DNA of 5,769 nt, from assembly GCA_016781225.1 (NCBI GenBank), contig JADDQT010000138.1, positions 1-5,769 of the forward strand. The letters are read 5' to 3'. The notes under the pieces are model-generated. The model did not search any database. It saw only the letters and a program-made list of their open reading frames with translations, and had not been told where the DNA came from. Below, piece after piece: positions 1-5,393 of the stretch. The stretch is from Actinomycetota bacterium. Its GTDB lineage: Bacteria; Actinomycetota; Acidimicrobiia; Acidimicrobiales; GCA-2861595. How positions within the stretch are numbered: position 1 is the stretch's first letter; each line of letters starts with the position of its first letter. Position numbers and translations under genes: made by a program.

Positions 1-405
1 TCCGCCTCCATGCCCTCGCGGGACGAGTTGACCCTCGCCTGGGGTGACGTCGTCCTCGCCTCGCTGTCGCCGAGGGCCAAGTCCCGGTTCGCCGCCGGTC
101 GCTTCCTCGCCGTGGACGGCGAGAAGGCCGTCTTCGCCCTTCCCAACGGGATGCATCGCGACCGTTGCCAGGACGTCAGGGCCGAGGTCGAAGGGGCCCT
201 ATCCGCCCACTTCGGCAGACCGGTCGGGCTCCGGCTGGTGGTGGAGACGGCGGCGCAGGCCAGCGCCAGCACGCCAGTGCCGGAGGGCGAGGTCGACGAC
301 GAGGAGGACGGGCCGGCAGGTGAGCCGATCGACGACGTTCCGCCGGTAGCCTCCATCGAGGACCGCCTGATGCAGGCGTTCCCCGGCGCCGAGGAGGTCA
401 AGTGA
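1..405 (+). CDS. dnaX: DNA polymerase III gamma/tau subunit, C-terminal fragment
   Basis: This is the last 134 codons of a gene that enters from the left edge in frame 1; the AAA+ clamp-loader ATPase part lies outside the window. DnaX is the motor of the clamp loader, which places the beta sliding clamp on primed DNA and ties the replicase together. The visible part starts with a compact domain, roughly DELTLAWGDVVLASLSP through AHFGRPVGLRLVVE, that I recognise as the C-terminal domain of actinobacterial gamma/tau proteins. An acidic linker follows (EVDDEEDGPAGEPIDDVPP), then a short terminal helix, IEDRLMQAFPGAEEVK, also typical of the family end. The stop TGA at 403-405 overlaps the GTG start of ebfC in a GTGA arrangement, and ebfC and recR follow, which is the classic gene order. 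No complete start is present, so total length is unknown. Confidence 0.88.
   Translation, partial: SASMPSRDELTLAWGDVVLASLSPRAKSRFAAGRFLAVDGEKAVFALPNGMHRDRCQDVRAEVEGALSAHFGRPVGLRLVVETAAQASASTPVPEGEVDDEEDGPAGEPIDDVPPVASIEDRLMQAFPGAEEVK
391..397 (+). promoter_or_regulatory. Ribosome binding site of ebfC inside dnaX
   Basis: GAGGAGG lies 4 nt before the GTG at 402, within the last codons of dnaX. It supports the GTG over the later ATG at 420. Spacing is a little short, but together with the 4-nt stop/start overlap it fits translational coupling. Confidence 0.55.
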
Positions 406-785
406 CGGGTCCGTCGAGCATGAACGAGGGCTTCGACCTGGAGGCCTTGTTGCAGCAGGCCCAAGCCATGCAGAACCAGCTGGCCGAGGCGCAGGCGGCC
501 GCCGCCCAGCAGGTTGTGGAGGGCCAAGCCGGCGGGGGGGTGGTGAAGGTGCGCGTAACCGGGGACATGGACTTCCAGTCGGTGAGCATCGACCCCGAGG
601 CAGTGGACCGGGAGGACGCGTCCATGTTGGAGGACCTGGTCCTGGCGGCATGCAATGACGCCGTGGCCCAGGCTCGAAGCCTGGGCCAGCAGGCCCTCGG
701 CGGCCTCGACCTCAGCAGCCTCGGCCTGGGCGGTGCAGGCCTGGGCGGGCTCGATCCCGGGACACCCGGCCCCGGGTCGCATTAG
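402..785 (+). CDS. ebfC: YbaB/EbfC family nucleoid-associated protein
   Basis: This 127-residue protein belongs to the YbaB/EbfC family, small dimeric DNA-binding proteins that coat the nucleoid and are usually encoded between dnaX and recR. The family pattern is clear. An N-terminal helix rich in Gln, Ala and Met (about residues 12-40) is followed by a beta segment, VVKVRVTGDMDFQSVSIDPE (about 47-66), and a second helix, SMLEDLVLAACNDAVAQA (74-91). After residue 98 comes a low-complexity Gly/Leu/Pro tail ending GTPGPGSH, a variable part of the family. I chose the GTG at 402 because it overlaps the dnaX stop by 4 nt and follows GAGGAGG (391-397) by 4 nt. The ATG at 420 (Met7) is an alternative with no convincing ribosome site. 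The protein is probably translated by coupling to dnaX. Family assignment is firm; binding specificity cannot be read from sequence. Confidence 0.9.
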   Translation: MTGPSSMNEGFDLEALLQQAQAMQNQLAEAQAAAAQQVVEGQAGGGVVKVRVTGDMDFQSVSIDPEAVDREDASMLEDLVLAACNDAVAQARSLGQQALGGLDLSSLGLGGAGLGGLDPGTPGPGSH

Positions 786-1385
786 TTGTACGCCAGCGCC
801 GTCCAAGACCTCATAGACGAGCTGGGCCGCCTGCCCGGCGTGGGCCCCAAGTCGGCCCAGCGCATCGCCTTCCACCTGCTCAAGCTGCCGGCGGAGGACG
901 CCCTCCGGCTGGCTCGGGCGATCAGTGAGATGAAGGAGCGCATCTCCTTCTGCCGGCGTTGCTTCAACGTGGCCGAGGGGGAGGCGTGCGAGATCTGCCT
1001 CGACGACCGTAGGGACGCAGCCGTGGTGTGCGTGGTGGAGGAGCCGCGCGACATCGTGGCGGTGGAGAAGACCCAGGAGTACCGGGGCCGCTACCACGTC
1101 CTCCAGGGGGCCATCAGCCCGATCGAGGGCATCGGCCCGGAGCAGTTGCGAGTCCGGGAGCTCCTGGCACGGGTCCAGGCCGAGGGCATCACCGAGGTGA
1201 TCCTCTGCACCAACCCCAACATCGAGGGTGAGGCCACCGCCATGTACCTGGCTCGGCTGCTGGCCCCAGCCGGCCTGAAGGTCACCCGGATCGCGTCCGG
1301 TCTGCCGGTGGGCGGAGACCTGGAGTACGCCGACGAGCTGACGTTGGGCCGGGCGCTGCAGGGCCGCCGGGACGTGGAGGCCTAG
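786..1385 (+). CDS. recR: Recombination mediator protein RecR
   Basis: This 199-residue protein is full length for RecR (about 200 residues). RecR works with RecO, and RecF in many bacteria, to load RecA on SSB-coated gaps during recombinational repair. Domains in order: a helix-hairpin-helix DNA-binding segment, LPGVGPKSAQRIAFHLL (16-32); a four-cysteine zinc motif (C56, C59, C68, C71); and a Toprim domain from about residue 79, with the acidic pair E85/E86 in VVCVVEEP and the TNPNIEGEA segment (142-150). The end, SGLPVGGDLEYADELTLGRAL, is the conserved C-terminal region. I chose the TTG at 786 because the N-terminus YASAVQDLIDELGRLPG then aligns with the usual family start; there is no in-frame ATG nearby. 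The TTG directly follows the TAG of ebfC with no gap and no good Shine-Dalgarno, so reinitiation after ebfC is likely. Confidence 0.95.
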   Translation: MYASAVQDLIDELGRLPGVGPKSAQRIAFHLLKLPAEDALRLARAISEMKERISFCRRCFNVAEGEACEICLDDRRDAAVVCVVEEPRDIVAVEKTQEYRGRYHVLQGAISPIEGIGPEQLRVRELLARVQAEGITEVILCTNPNIEGEATAMYLARLLAPAGLKVTRIASGLPVGGDLEYADELTLGRALQGRRDVEA

Positions 1386-1426
1386 CTGCTGTCGGTGAGG
1401 CGGGCCAGCGGTGCAGAATGCCCACC

Positions 1427-1834
1427 ATGGATCGAGAGAGCAACAAGCACAGCCCGAGGATGGACGAGGCCCTGGCCCATGAGGTCGACTCCCTCACCCA
1501 CGGCGGCGCCGCCGAGGAGTCGAGGGCCCAGGAGGGCCGCCTTCAGGAGGATCCGGCCGTGGCGCCGGGGAGGCGCCTCGACGAGGCCCTCCCCGGTATG
1601 GAGCTCACCGACGCCGAGCTGGAGAAGCGGGCTGAGCTGTCGGCCCACCTCGCCGGGGCCCGCTTCCCCGCCCGCCGGGACGACCTCATTGCCGCCGCCG
1701 AGGACGACCACGCCCCCGACGAAGTGATGCAGGCGCTGGATCAGCTTCCCGCCGACCGGGCCTTCGAGACTGTCCAGGCCGTCTGGCAGGCGCTGGGCGG
1801 ACACGTGGAGCCGCCTCACGCTCACCAGGAGTGA
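1427..1834 (+). CDS. DUF2795 domain protein of unknown function
   Basis: This 135-residue acidic, charged protein has the layout of a widespread actinobacterial family. It has an N-terminal DRESNKHSPRMDEALAHEV stretch, a long polar and probably disordered middle with little hydrophobic character, and a C-terminal DUF2795 domain (about residues 77-125 from this start). That domain runs from ARFPARRDDLIAAAEDD through DEVMQALDQLPADRAFETVQ to VWQALGG. No catalytic motif, signal peptide or membrane segment is visible and no function is established for the family. I chose the ATG at 1427 because homologues I recall begin with Met-Asp/Glu-Arg followed by a KHSPR motif; an ATG at 1418 would add only three residues. 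No Shine-Dalgarno precedes either start. The gene is 41 nt after recR and 13 nt before the exonuclease gene, so it could be co-transcribed with either. Confidence 0.8.
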   Translation: MDRESNKHSPRMDEALAHEVDSLTHGGAAEESRAQEGRLQEDPAVAPGRRLDEALPGMELTDAELEKRAELSAHLAGARFPARRDDLIAAAEDDHAPDEVMQALDQLPADRAFETVQAVWQALGGHVEPPHAHQE

Positions 1835-1847
1835 GCCCGATCCGGCC

Positions 1848-2738
1848 ATGAGCGATCCGCCGGTGAGGGTCCACCTCGTCGACGGCACCTACGAGCTGTT
1901 CCGTCACCACTACGGCGTGCCCGCCGCGGCCCGGGCCAAGGGGTCCGGCTCGGCCGCCACCAGGGGCGTGCTGGGATTCGTGCTCGGTCTGATGGAGGCG
2001 GGCGCCACCCACGTGGGGGTGGCCACCGATCACGTGATCGAGTCCTTCCGCAACCGCCTCTGGCCTGGATACAAGGACGGAAGCGGGCTGCCCGAGGACC
2101 TGCTCGGCCAGTTCCCGCTGGTCGAGGAGGCGCTCGGCGCCATGGGCGTGGTCGTTTGGCCCATGGTCGACCTGGAGGCCGACGACGCCCTGGCGTCCGC
2201 CGCGGTGGTGGCCATGGAGGACCACTCCGTCGCACAGGTGGTCATCCACACGCCGGACAAGGACCTGGCCCAGTGCGTGGTGGGTGACAGGGTGGTCCAG
2301 CACGACCAGCGCAAGGGCGTGACCACCGACGAGGCCGGCGTGCTCGCCCGTTTCGGGGTGACGCCCCCGTCGGTGCCCGACTGGCTGGCACTGGTCGGAG
2401 ACTCGGCCGACGGGTTTCCCGGCGTCAAGGGCTGGGGCAAAGCCGCGGCTTCGGCCGTCCTCGCCCGCTACCACCACCTGGAGGACGTACCTCGACTCGG
2501 CGAGCGCTGGCAGGTGGACGTGCGAGGGGCCCGCTCTCTGGCCAACGTCCTGCACGAGCAGTGGGAGCTCGCCCTGCTGTTCCGCGACCTGGCAACGCTG
2601 CGAGTGGACCGCTCGTTGCGGGCGACGGTGGAGGATCTCGCCTGGAAGGGCCCGACCGAAGGTTTCTCAGAGGTGTGCGAACGCCTGCGGGCCCCTCACC
2701 TGGCGGAGCGCGCCTCCGCCCTGGCCGTCGGGCCATAG
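1848..2738 (+). CDS. Stand-alone 5'-3' exonuclease / flap endonuclease (PolA N-terminal type)
   Basis: This 296-residue protein corresponds to the 5'-nuclease domain of DNA polymerase I without any polymerase part. Such enzymes cut 5' flaps and degrade 5' ends during Okazaki-fragment processing and repair. All nine metal-binding acidic residues expected of the family appear in order: D12 (HLVDGTYELF), D61 (ATDHVIESFR), E110, D112 and D113 (DLEADDAL), D137 and D139 (HTPDKDLAQ), and D185 and D188 (VGDSADGFPG). The 49-residue D12-D61 spacing equals that between D18 and D67 of Taq polymerase. The helical arch contains FRNRLWPGYKDG, and a helix-3-turn-helix motif follows (about 184-206, GDSADGFPGVKGWGKAAASA). 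The protein should therefore be active. I start at ATG 1848, 13 nt after the DUF2795 stop; AGGAG at 1827-1831 is 16 nt away, longer than usual. It is not the E. coli Xni type in detail, so no symbol is given. Confidence 0.93.
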   Translation: MSDPPVRVHLVDGTYELFRHHYGVPAAARAKGSGSAATRGVLGFVLGLMEAGATHVGVATDHVIESFRNRLWPGYKDGSGLPEDLLGQFPLVEEALGAMGVVVWPMVDLEADDALASAAVVAMEDHSVAQVVIHTPDKDLAQCVVGDRVVQHDQRKGVTTDEAGVLARFGVTPPSVPDWLALVGDSADGFPGVKGWGKAAASAVLARYHHLEDVPRLGERWQVDVRGARSLANVLHEQWELALLFRDLATLRVDRSLRATVEDLAWKGPTEGFSEVCERLRAPHLAERASALAVGP

Positions 2739-2743
2739 GCGCC

Positions 2744-2768
2744 CTGGGAATCCGACCACCATTCCTGG
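2744..2768 (+). terminator. Weak hairpin between the convergent exonuclease and aat genes
   Basis: CTGGGAAT (2744-2751) can pair with ATTCCTGG (2761-2768) around a 9-nt loop, giving 8 bp with two G-U wobbles. The wobbles pair only in the + strand transcript; in the minus transcript they become C-A mismatches, leaving 5 bp plus an outer pair. It would therefore serve the exonuclease mRNA rather than aat. There is no U-tract, so an intrinsic terminator is uncertain. The whole convergent gap is only 33 nt. Confidence 0.28.
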
Positions 2769-2771
2769 CGG

Positions 2772-3467
2772 CTACTTCCTCCAGACCGCGGGGAGCGGGC
2801 GGGCGAGGGCCTCGGCCAGCAGCCCCATGTAGTGGCGGCGGCTGACCTCCACCGCACCCAGGCTGGCCAGATGGGGAGTGCACCACTGAACGTCGAGGAG
2901 GCTCGCCCCCCCGCTCCGCAACAGCTCCACCAGGCCCACCAGGGCCACCTTGGAGGCGTCGCTGCGCCGGTGGAACATCGACTCACCGGCGAACAGTCCG
3001 CCGATGGCCACTCCGTAGAGCCCGCCCGCCAGCGAACCGTCGTCCCTTGACCATGCCTCCACGCTGTGGACCCAGCCCAGGCGGTGCAGCGCCACGTAGG
3101 CCTCACGGACGTCGGCAGAGATCCACCCGTGGGACCGCCCGGGGTCGGCGCAGGCGTCGACGACCTGTTCGAAGGCGGTGTCCACGGCTATGTCGAAGCG
3201 CCGGCAGGACTTGCGCAGCGAGCGGCTCACGTGCAGCTCTCCGAGCGGCACAATGCCGCGGGGATCGGGGGACCACCACCCGACCACGCCCCCGGACTCG
3301 GCACCTCCGAGGGGCATCGGGAACAAGCCGAACCGGTAGGCGGCGAGGACGGTGCCGGGGTCGAGGTCGGCACCGACGGCCACCAGCTCGTCGCCGGCCC
3401 GCGTGGGATCGGGGAAGGCCCACGAGGTGGGCGGGGGTTCGATCGGTCGGGTCGACGGCTCGAGCAC
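2772..3467 (-). CDS. aat: Leucyl/phenylalanyl-tRNA-protein transferase
   Basis: From the GTG at 3467 this is a 231-residue protein, close to the 234 of E. coli Aat. Aat transfers Leu or Phe from aminoacyl-tRNA to the N-terminal Lys or Arg of proteins, marking them for ClpS/ClpAP-type degradation in the cytoplasm. Conserved segments in order are LAAYRFGLFPMP (41-52), GWWSPDPRGIVP (63-74), LHVSRSLRKSCRR (78-90), HGWISADVREAY (113-124), LGWVHSVEAW (130-139), GGLYGVAIGGLFAGESMF (148-165) with E162, and LLDVQWCTPHLASLGA (190-205) with D192. The FPW aromatic position of E. coli is Met51 here. I chose GTG 3467 because the family normally begins just before the IEPPP-like segment and a -10-like box lies 6 nt upstream. 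ATG 3512 would add 15 residues, MQPVWPPGHPAYGHS, that look non-family. The gene converges on the exonuclease and diverges from the carboxylase. Confidence 0.93.
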   Translation of the reverse strand: MLEPSTRPIEPPPTSWAFPDPTRAGDELVAVGADLDPGTVLAAYRFGLFPMPLGGAESGGVVGWWSPDPRGIVPLGELHVSRSLRKSCRRFDIAVDTAFEQVVDACADPGRSHGWISADVREAYVALHRLGWVHSVEAWSRDDGSLAGGLYGVAIGGLFAGESMFHRRSDASKVALVGLVELLRSGGASLLDVQWCTPHLASLGAVEVSRRHYMGLLAEALARPLPAVWRK

Positions 3468-3473
3468 GGAATG

Positions 3474-3479
3474 ACCATA
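3474..3479 (-). promoter_or_regulatory. Candidate -10 box for leaderless aat
   Basis: Read on the minus strand, TATGGT (matching TANNNT) ends 6 nt before the GTG at 3467, the geometry expected when transcription starts at the start codon. I see no good -35 hexamer 16-18 bp upstream and no Shine-Dalgarno before that GTG. If real, it excludes the ATG at 3512 as the start because that codon would lie upstream of the transcript. Confidence 0.3.
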
Positions 3480-3485
3480 GGCAGG

Positions 3486-3501
3486 GTGGCCAGGGGGCCA
3501 C
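3486..3501. repeat. Perfect inverted repeat in the aat/carboxylase divergent region
   Basis: GTGGCCAGGGGGCCAC has 6-bp arms, GTGGCC and GGCCAC, around a 4-bp AGGG spacer. It lies between the two divergent genes, about 44 bp upstream of the carboxylase start and about 26 bp upstream of the aat GTG. That is a sensible position for a regulator site controlling one or both genes. In GC-rich DNA such a repeat can also arise by chance, and if aat starts at ATG 3512 it would be coding. Confidence 0.35.
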
Positions 3502-3524
3502 ACGGGCTGCATTGGATGAAGAAC

Positions 3525-3530
3525 TAGCCT
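3525..3530 (+). promoter_or_regulatory. Candidate -10 box for leaderless carboxylase gene
   Basis: TAGCCT matches TANNNT and ends 7 nt before the GTG at 3538, so transcription could begin at or next to the start codon. No plus-strand Shine-Dalgarno precedes the GTG (CTCCTGCAC). No clear -35 element is visible. It supports the GTG at 3538 over the later ATG at 3553, but weakly. Confidence 0.27.
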
Positions 3531-3537
3531 CCTGCAC

Positions 3538-5109
3538 GTGGCGGACCACGCGATGACACCGCACCGCGAGGGGCTGGCAAGGCGCAGGAACGAGGCCCTC
3601 CACGCCGGCTCGGAGAAGGCCGTCGAGCGCCAGCACGCCCGGGGCAAGATGACCGCCCGGGAGAGGATCGACTACCTGCTCGACGACGGGTCGTTCCGTG
3701 AGCTCGACATGCTGGCCCGCCACCGGTCACAGGGGATGGGTCTCGACGATCACCGCCCCTACACCGACGGCGTGGTCACCGGATTCGGCACCGTCGACGG
3801 CCGCAGTGTGTGCCTGTTCAGCCAGGACTTCACGGTCTACGGCGGCTCGCTGGGCGAGGTCTTCGCCGAGAAGGTGCACAAGGCCATGGACCTGGCGGTG
3901 TCCGCGGGCGTGCCCATGATCGGCATCAACGATGGTGCCGGCGCCCGCATCCAGGAGGGTGTCGTCTCGCTCGACATGTACGGCAAGATCTTCCGCCGCA
4001 ACGTGGCCGCCTCGGGTGTCATCCCCCAGATCAGCGTGATCCTCGGCCCCTGCGCCGGTGGCGCCGTCTACAGCCCGGCCATGACCGACTTCATCTTCAT
4101 GGTCCAGGGCATCTCCCACATGTTCATCACCGGCCCCGACGTCGTCCGGGCCGTGACCGGCGAGGACGTGACACCGGAGGAGCTGGGCGGGGCCACGCCT
4201 CACGCCACCCGCTCTGGGCTGTGCACCTTCGTCAGCTCCGACGAGAAGACGTGCCTGGACGACGTGCGACGCCTCCTGGCGTACCTTCCGTCGAGCTGCG
4301 AGGAGGAGCCGCCCCTCACGTCGGTTCCGGCGGCGCCGTCCGGGCATGGGAACGATCCTGTGGCCCAGCTGGTAGAGCTCCTGCCGGCTGGGCTCAACGA
4401 CCCCTACGACGTGAGGACGGTCATCGAGGCCGTGGTCGACGGCGGCGAGCTGCTCGAGTGCTTTGCCGACTGGGCCCCCAACATCGTGTGCACGTTGGCC
4501 CGCCTCGATGGCCACCCGGTGGGCATCGTGGCCAACCAGCCCGGAGTCCTGGCCGGGGTGCTCGACGTCGACGCCTCGGAGAAGGCGGCCCGGTTCGTGC
4601 GCACGTGCGACGCCTTCCGGCTGCCGCTGGTGACGCTGGTGGACGTGCCCGGGTTCCTGCCCGGCACCGACCAGGAGCACGGTGGCGTCATCCGGCACGG
4701 CGCCAAGCTGCTGTACGCCTTCTGCGAGGCCACCGTGCCCCGCATCCAGGTGATCACCCGGAAGGCCTACGGGGGCGCCTACGTGGTCATGAACTCCAAG
4801 GCCATCGGGGCCGACCTGGCCTATGCCTGGCCCGCGGCCGAGGTGGCGGTCATGAGGCCCCAGGCGGCGGTCGAGGTCCTGCATCGCAGGGAGCTGGCTG
4901 AGGCTGTGGATCACGCCGCTCGCAGGGCCGAGCTGGCCAAGGAGTATGCCGAGATCCACGTGAACCCGTACCTCGCCGCCGAGCGCGGCTACGTCGACGA
5001 CGTCATCGACCCGGCGGACACCCGCGATGTGCTGGTCCGCGGCCTGGCCCTGCTCCGGTCCAAGCGGGCAGAGCCCCCGGCGAGGAAGCATGGCAACGTC
5101 CCCCTCTGA
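3538..5109 (+). CDS. Acyl-CoA carboxylase beta subunit (carboxyltransferase, PccB type)
   Basis: This 523-residue protein is a complete carboxyltransferase subunit of an actinobacterial acyl-CoA carboxylase. It moves CO2 from carboxybiotin on the alpha subunit to propionyl-, acetyl- or a related acyl-CoA, feeding methylmalonyl- or malonyl-CoA pools. The N-terminal half (crotonase-like) contains EKAVERQHARGKMTARERID (26-45), FSQDFTVYGGSLGE (94-107), NDGAGARIQEGV (131-142) and the first oxyanion-hole motif GPCAGGAVYSPA (170-181; G174-G175). The C-terminal half has VGIVANQPGVLAG (328-340), SEKAARFVRTCDAF (347-360), VDVPGFLPGTDQEHGG (368-383) and the second oxyanion motif YGGAYVVM (411-418; G413-A414). 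It ends KHGNVPL, the usual family end. The specificity position that is Asp422 in Streptomyces PccB appears to be Val416, so propionyl-CoA preference is not assured. GTG 3538 is chosen for the candidate leaderless promoter; ATG 3553 is an alternative. The biotin-carrying subunit is not in the window. Confidence 0.95.
   Translation: MADHAMTPHREGLARRRNEALHAGSEKAVERQHARGKMTARERIDYLLDDGSFRELDMLARHRSQGMGLDDHRPYTDGVVTGFGTVDGRSVCLFSQDFTVYGGSLGEVFAEKVHKAMDLAVSAGVPMIGINDGAGARIQEGVVSLDMYGKIFRRNVAASGVIPQISVILGPCAGGAVYSPAMTDFIFMVQGISHMFITGPDVVRAVTGEDVTPEELGGATPHATRSGLCTFVSSDEKTCLDDVRRLLAYLPSSCEEEPPLTSVPAAPSGHGNDPVAQLVELLPAGLNDPYDVRTVIEAVVDGGELLECFADWAPNIVCTLARLDGHPVGIVANQPGVLAGVLDVDASEKAARFVRTCDAFRLPLVTLVDVPGFLPGTDQEHGGVIRHGAKLLYAFCEATVPRIQVITRKAYGGAYVVMNSKAIGADLAYAWPAAEVAVMRPQAAVEVLHRRELAEAVDHAARRAELAKEYAEIHVNPYLAAERGYVDDVIDPADTRDVLVRGLALLRSKRAEPPARKHGNVPL
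5082..5086 (+). promoter_or_regulatory. Ribosome binding site for the overlapping epsilon-like gene
   Basis: GAGGA within the 3' end of the carboxylase gene lies 3 nt before the ATG at 5090. It is one of the few recognisable Shine-Dalgarno sequences in the window and it decides the start of the small downstream ORF. The spacing is slightly short. Confidence 0.4.
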
Positions 5110-5335
5110 GCCACCCTCCCCGGCGGCGATGGTGCACGAAGTGCGGCCCCCGGCGTCACCCCAGGTGGTGGCGGCCATCGTGGCCGCCGTCGACGCCGTG
5201 TGGTCGGGCTCGTCGGCGACTCGGCAGGTGGAGGCGCCCACCACCCAGCGGTCCTCGTGGCGCTTCTCGGGCCGGCGGTGGACCCGGCGCCGGCCAGCGC
5301 GCAGCGCGGGGCCCAGCTCCCGGCGGCCTTGGTGA
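5090..5335 (+). CDS. Probable acyl-CoA carboxylase epsilon subunit
   Basis: This 81-residue ORF starts inside the last codons of the carboxyltransferase gene (20-nt overlap, different frame) behind a GAGGA ribosome site. Epsilon subunits are small proteins, encoded right after many actinobacterial beta subunits, that bind beta and increase complex activity or assembly. The match rests on position, size and two segments. The first is VRPPASPQVVAAIVAAVDAV (about 18-37), resembling the family's VRG/RP-P-x-x-E-E-V-AA-x-x-A helix. The second is the terminal SSWRFSGRRW (55-64), resembling the tryptophan-containing end of these proteins. A basic tail, TRRRPARSAGPSSRRPW, follows and looks less conserved. 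Epsilon proteins diverge quickly, so this is a family-level inference rather than a certain identification; the alternative is a short unrelated ORF. The next frame opens only a few bases downstream, so the genes could form one transcript. Confidence 0.62.
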   Translation: MATSPSEPPSPAAMVHEVRPPASPQVVAAIVAAVDAVWSGSSATRQVEAPTTQRSSWRFSGRRWTRRRPARSAGPSSRRPW

Positions 5336-5354
5336 GGTCGGTGCGGCAGGGCGT

Positions 5355-5382
5355 ACCGTTGCCGCAGACGGCACCGTTGCCG
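5355..5382 (+). repeat. Two direct copies of ACCGTTGCCG with alternative hairpins
   Basis: ACCGTTGCCG occurs at 5355-5364 and again at 5373-5382, 18 nt apart start to start. The stretch can fold two ways that share 5368-5373. One is TGCCG-caga-CGGCA (5360-5373). The other is ACGGCA-ccgt-TGCCGT (5368-5383), a perfect 6-bp stem with a 4-nt loop. It fills most of the short space between the epsilon-like stop (5335) and the probable methyltransferase start (5395). It could be a leader, an operator or a weak terminator; no U-tract follows. Confidence 0.4.
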
Positions 5383-5393
5383 TTATCCCCCCT

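Noticed and set aside
1209..1235. Asn143 in the RecR Toprim TNPN motif as a lost catalytic aspartate
   Set aside because: RecR proteins vary at this position between Asp and Asn (E. coli RecR also has TNP), and RecR is not a catalytic Toprim enzyme.
1686..2555. 289-codon open frame antisense to the exonuclease and DUF2795 genes
   Set aside because: The plus-strand frames carry all family motifs; the antisense product looks like GC-rich shadow coding with no domain.
3528..3533. AGGAGG on the minus strand as ribosome site for the aat ATG at 3512
   Set aside because: It is 15 nt from the ATG, too far for good use, and the resulting extra N-terminal residues do not look like the family.
3513..3647. 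N-terminal extension of aat upstream to an ATG at 3647
   Set aside because: It would overlap 110 bp of the carboxylase N-terminus, including conserved residues, and the added residues do not resemble Aat.
3727..5244. 505-codon open frame antisense to the carboxylase gene
   Set aside because: It mirrors a strongly conserved carboxyltransferase. Its protein is full of His, Gly and Val in a low-complexity pattern typical of the reverse frame of GC-rich genes, and it has no recognisable domain.
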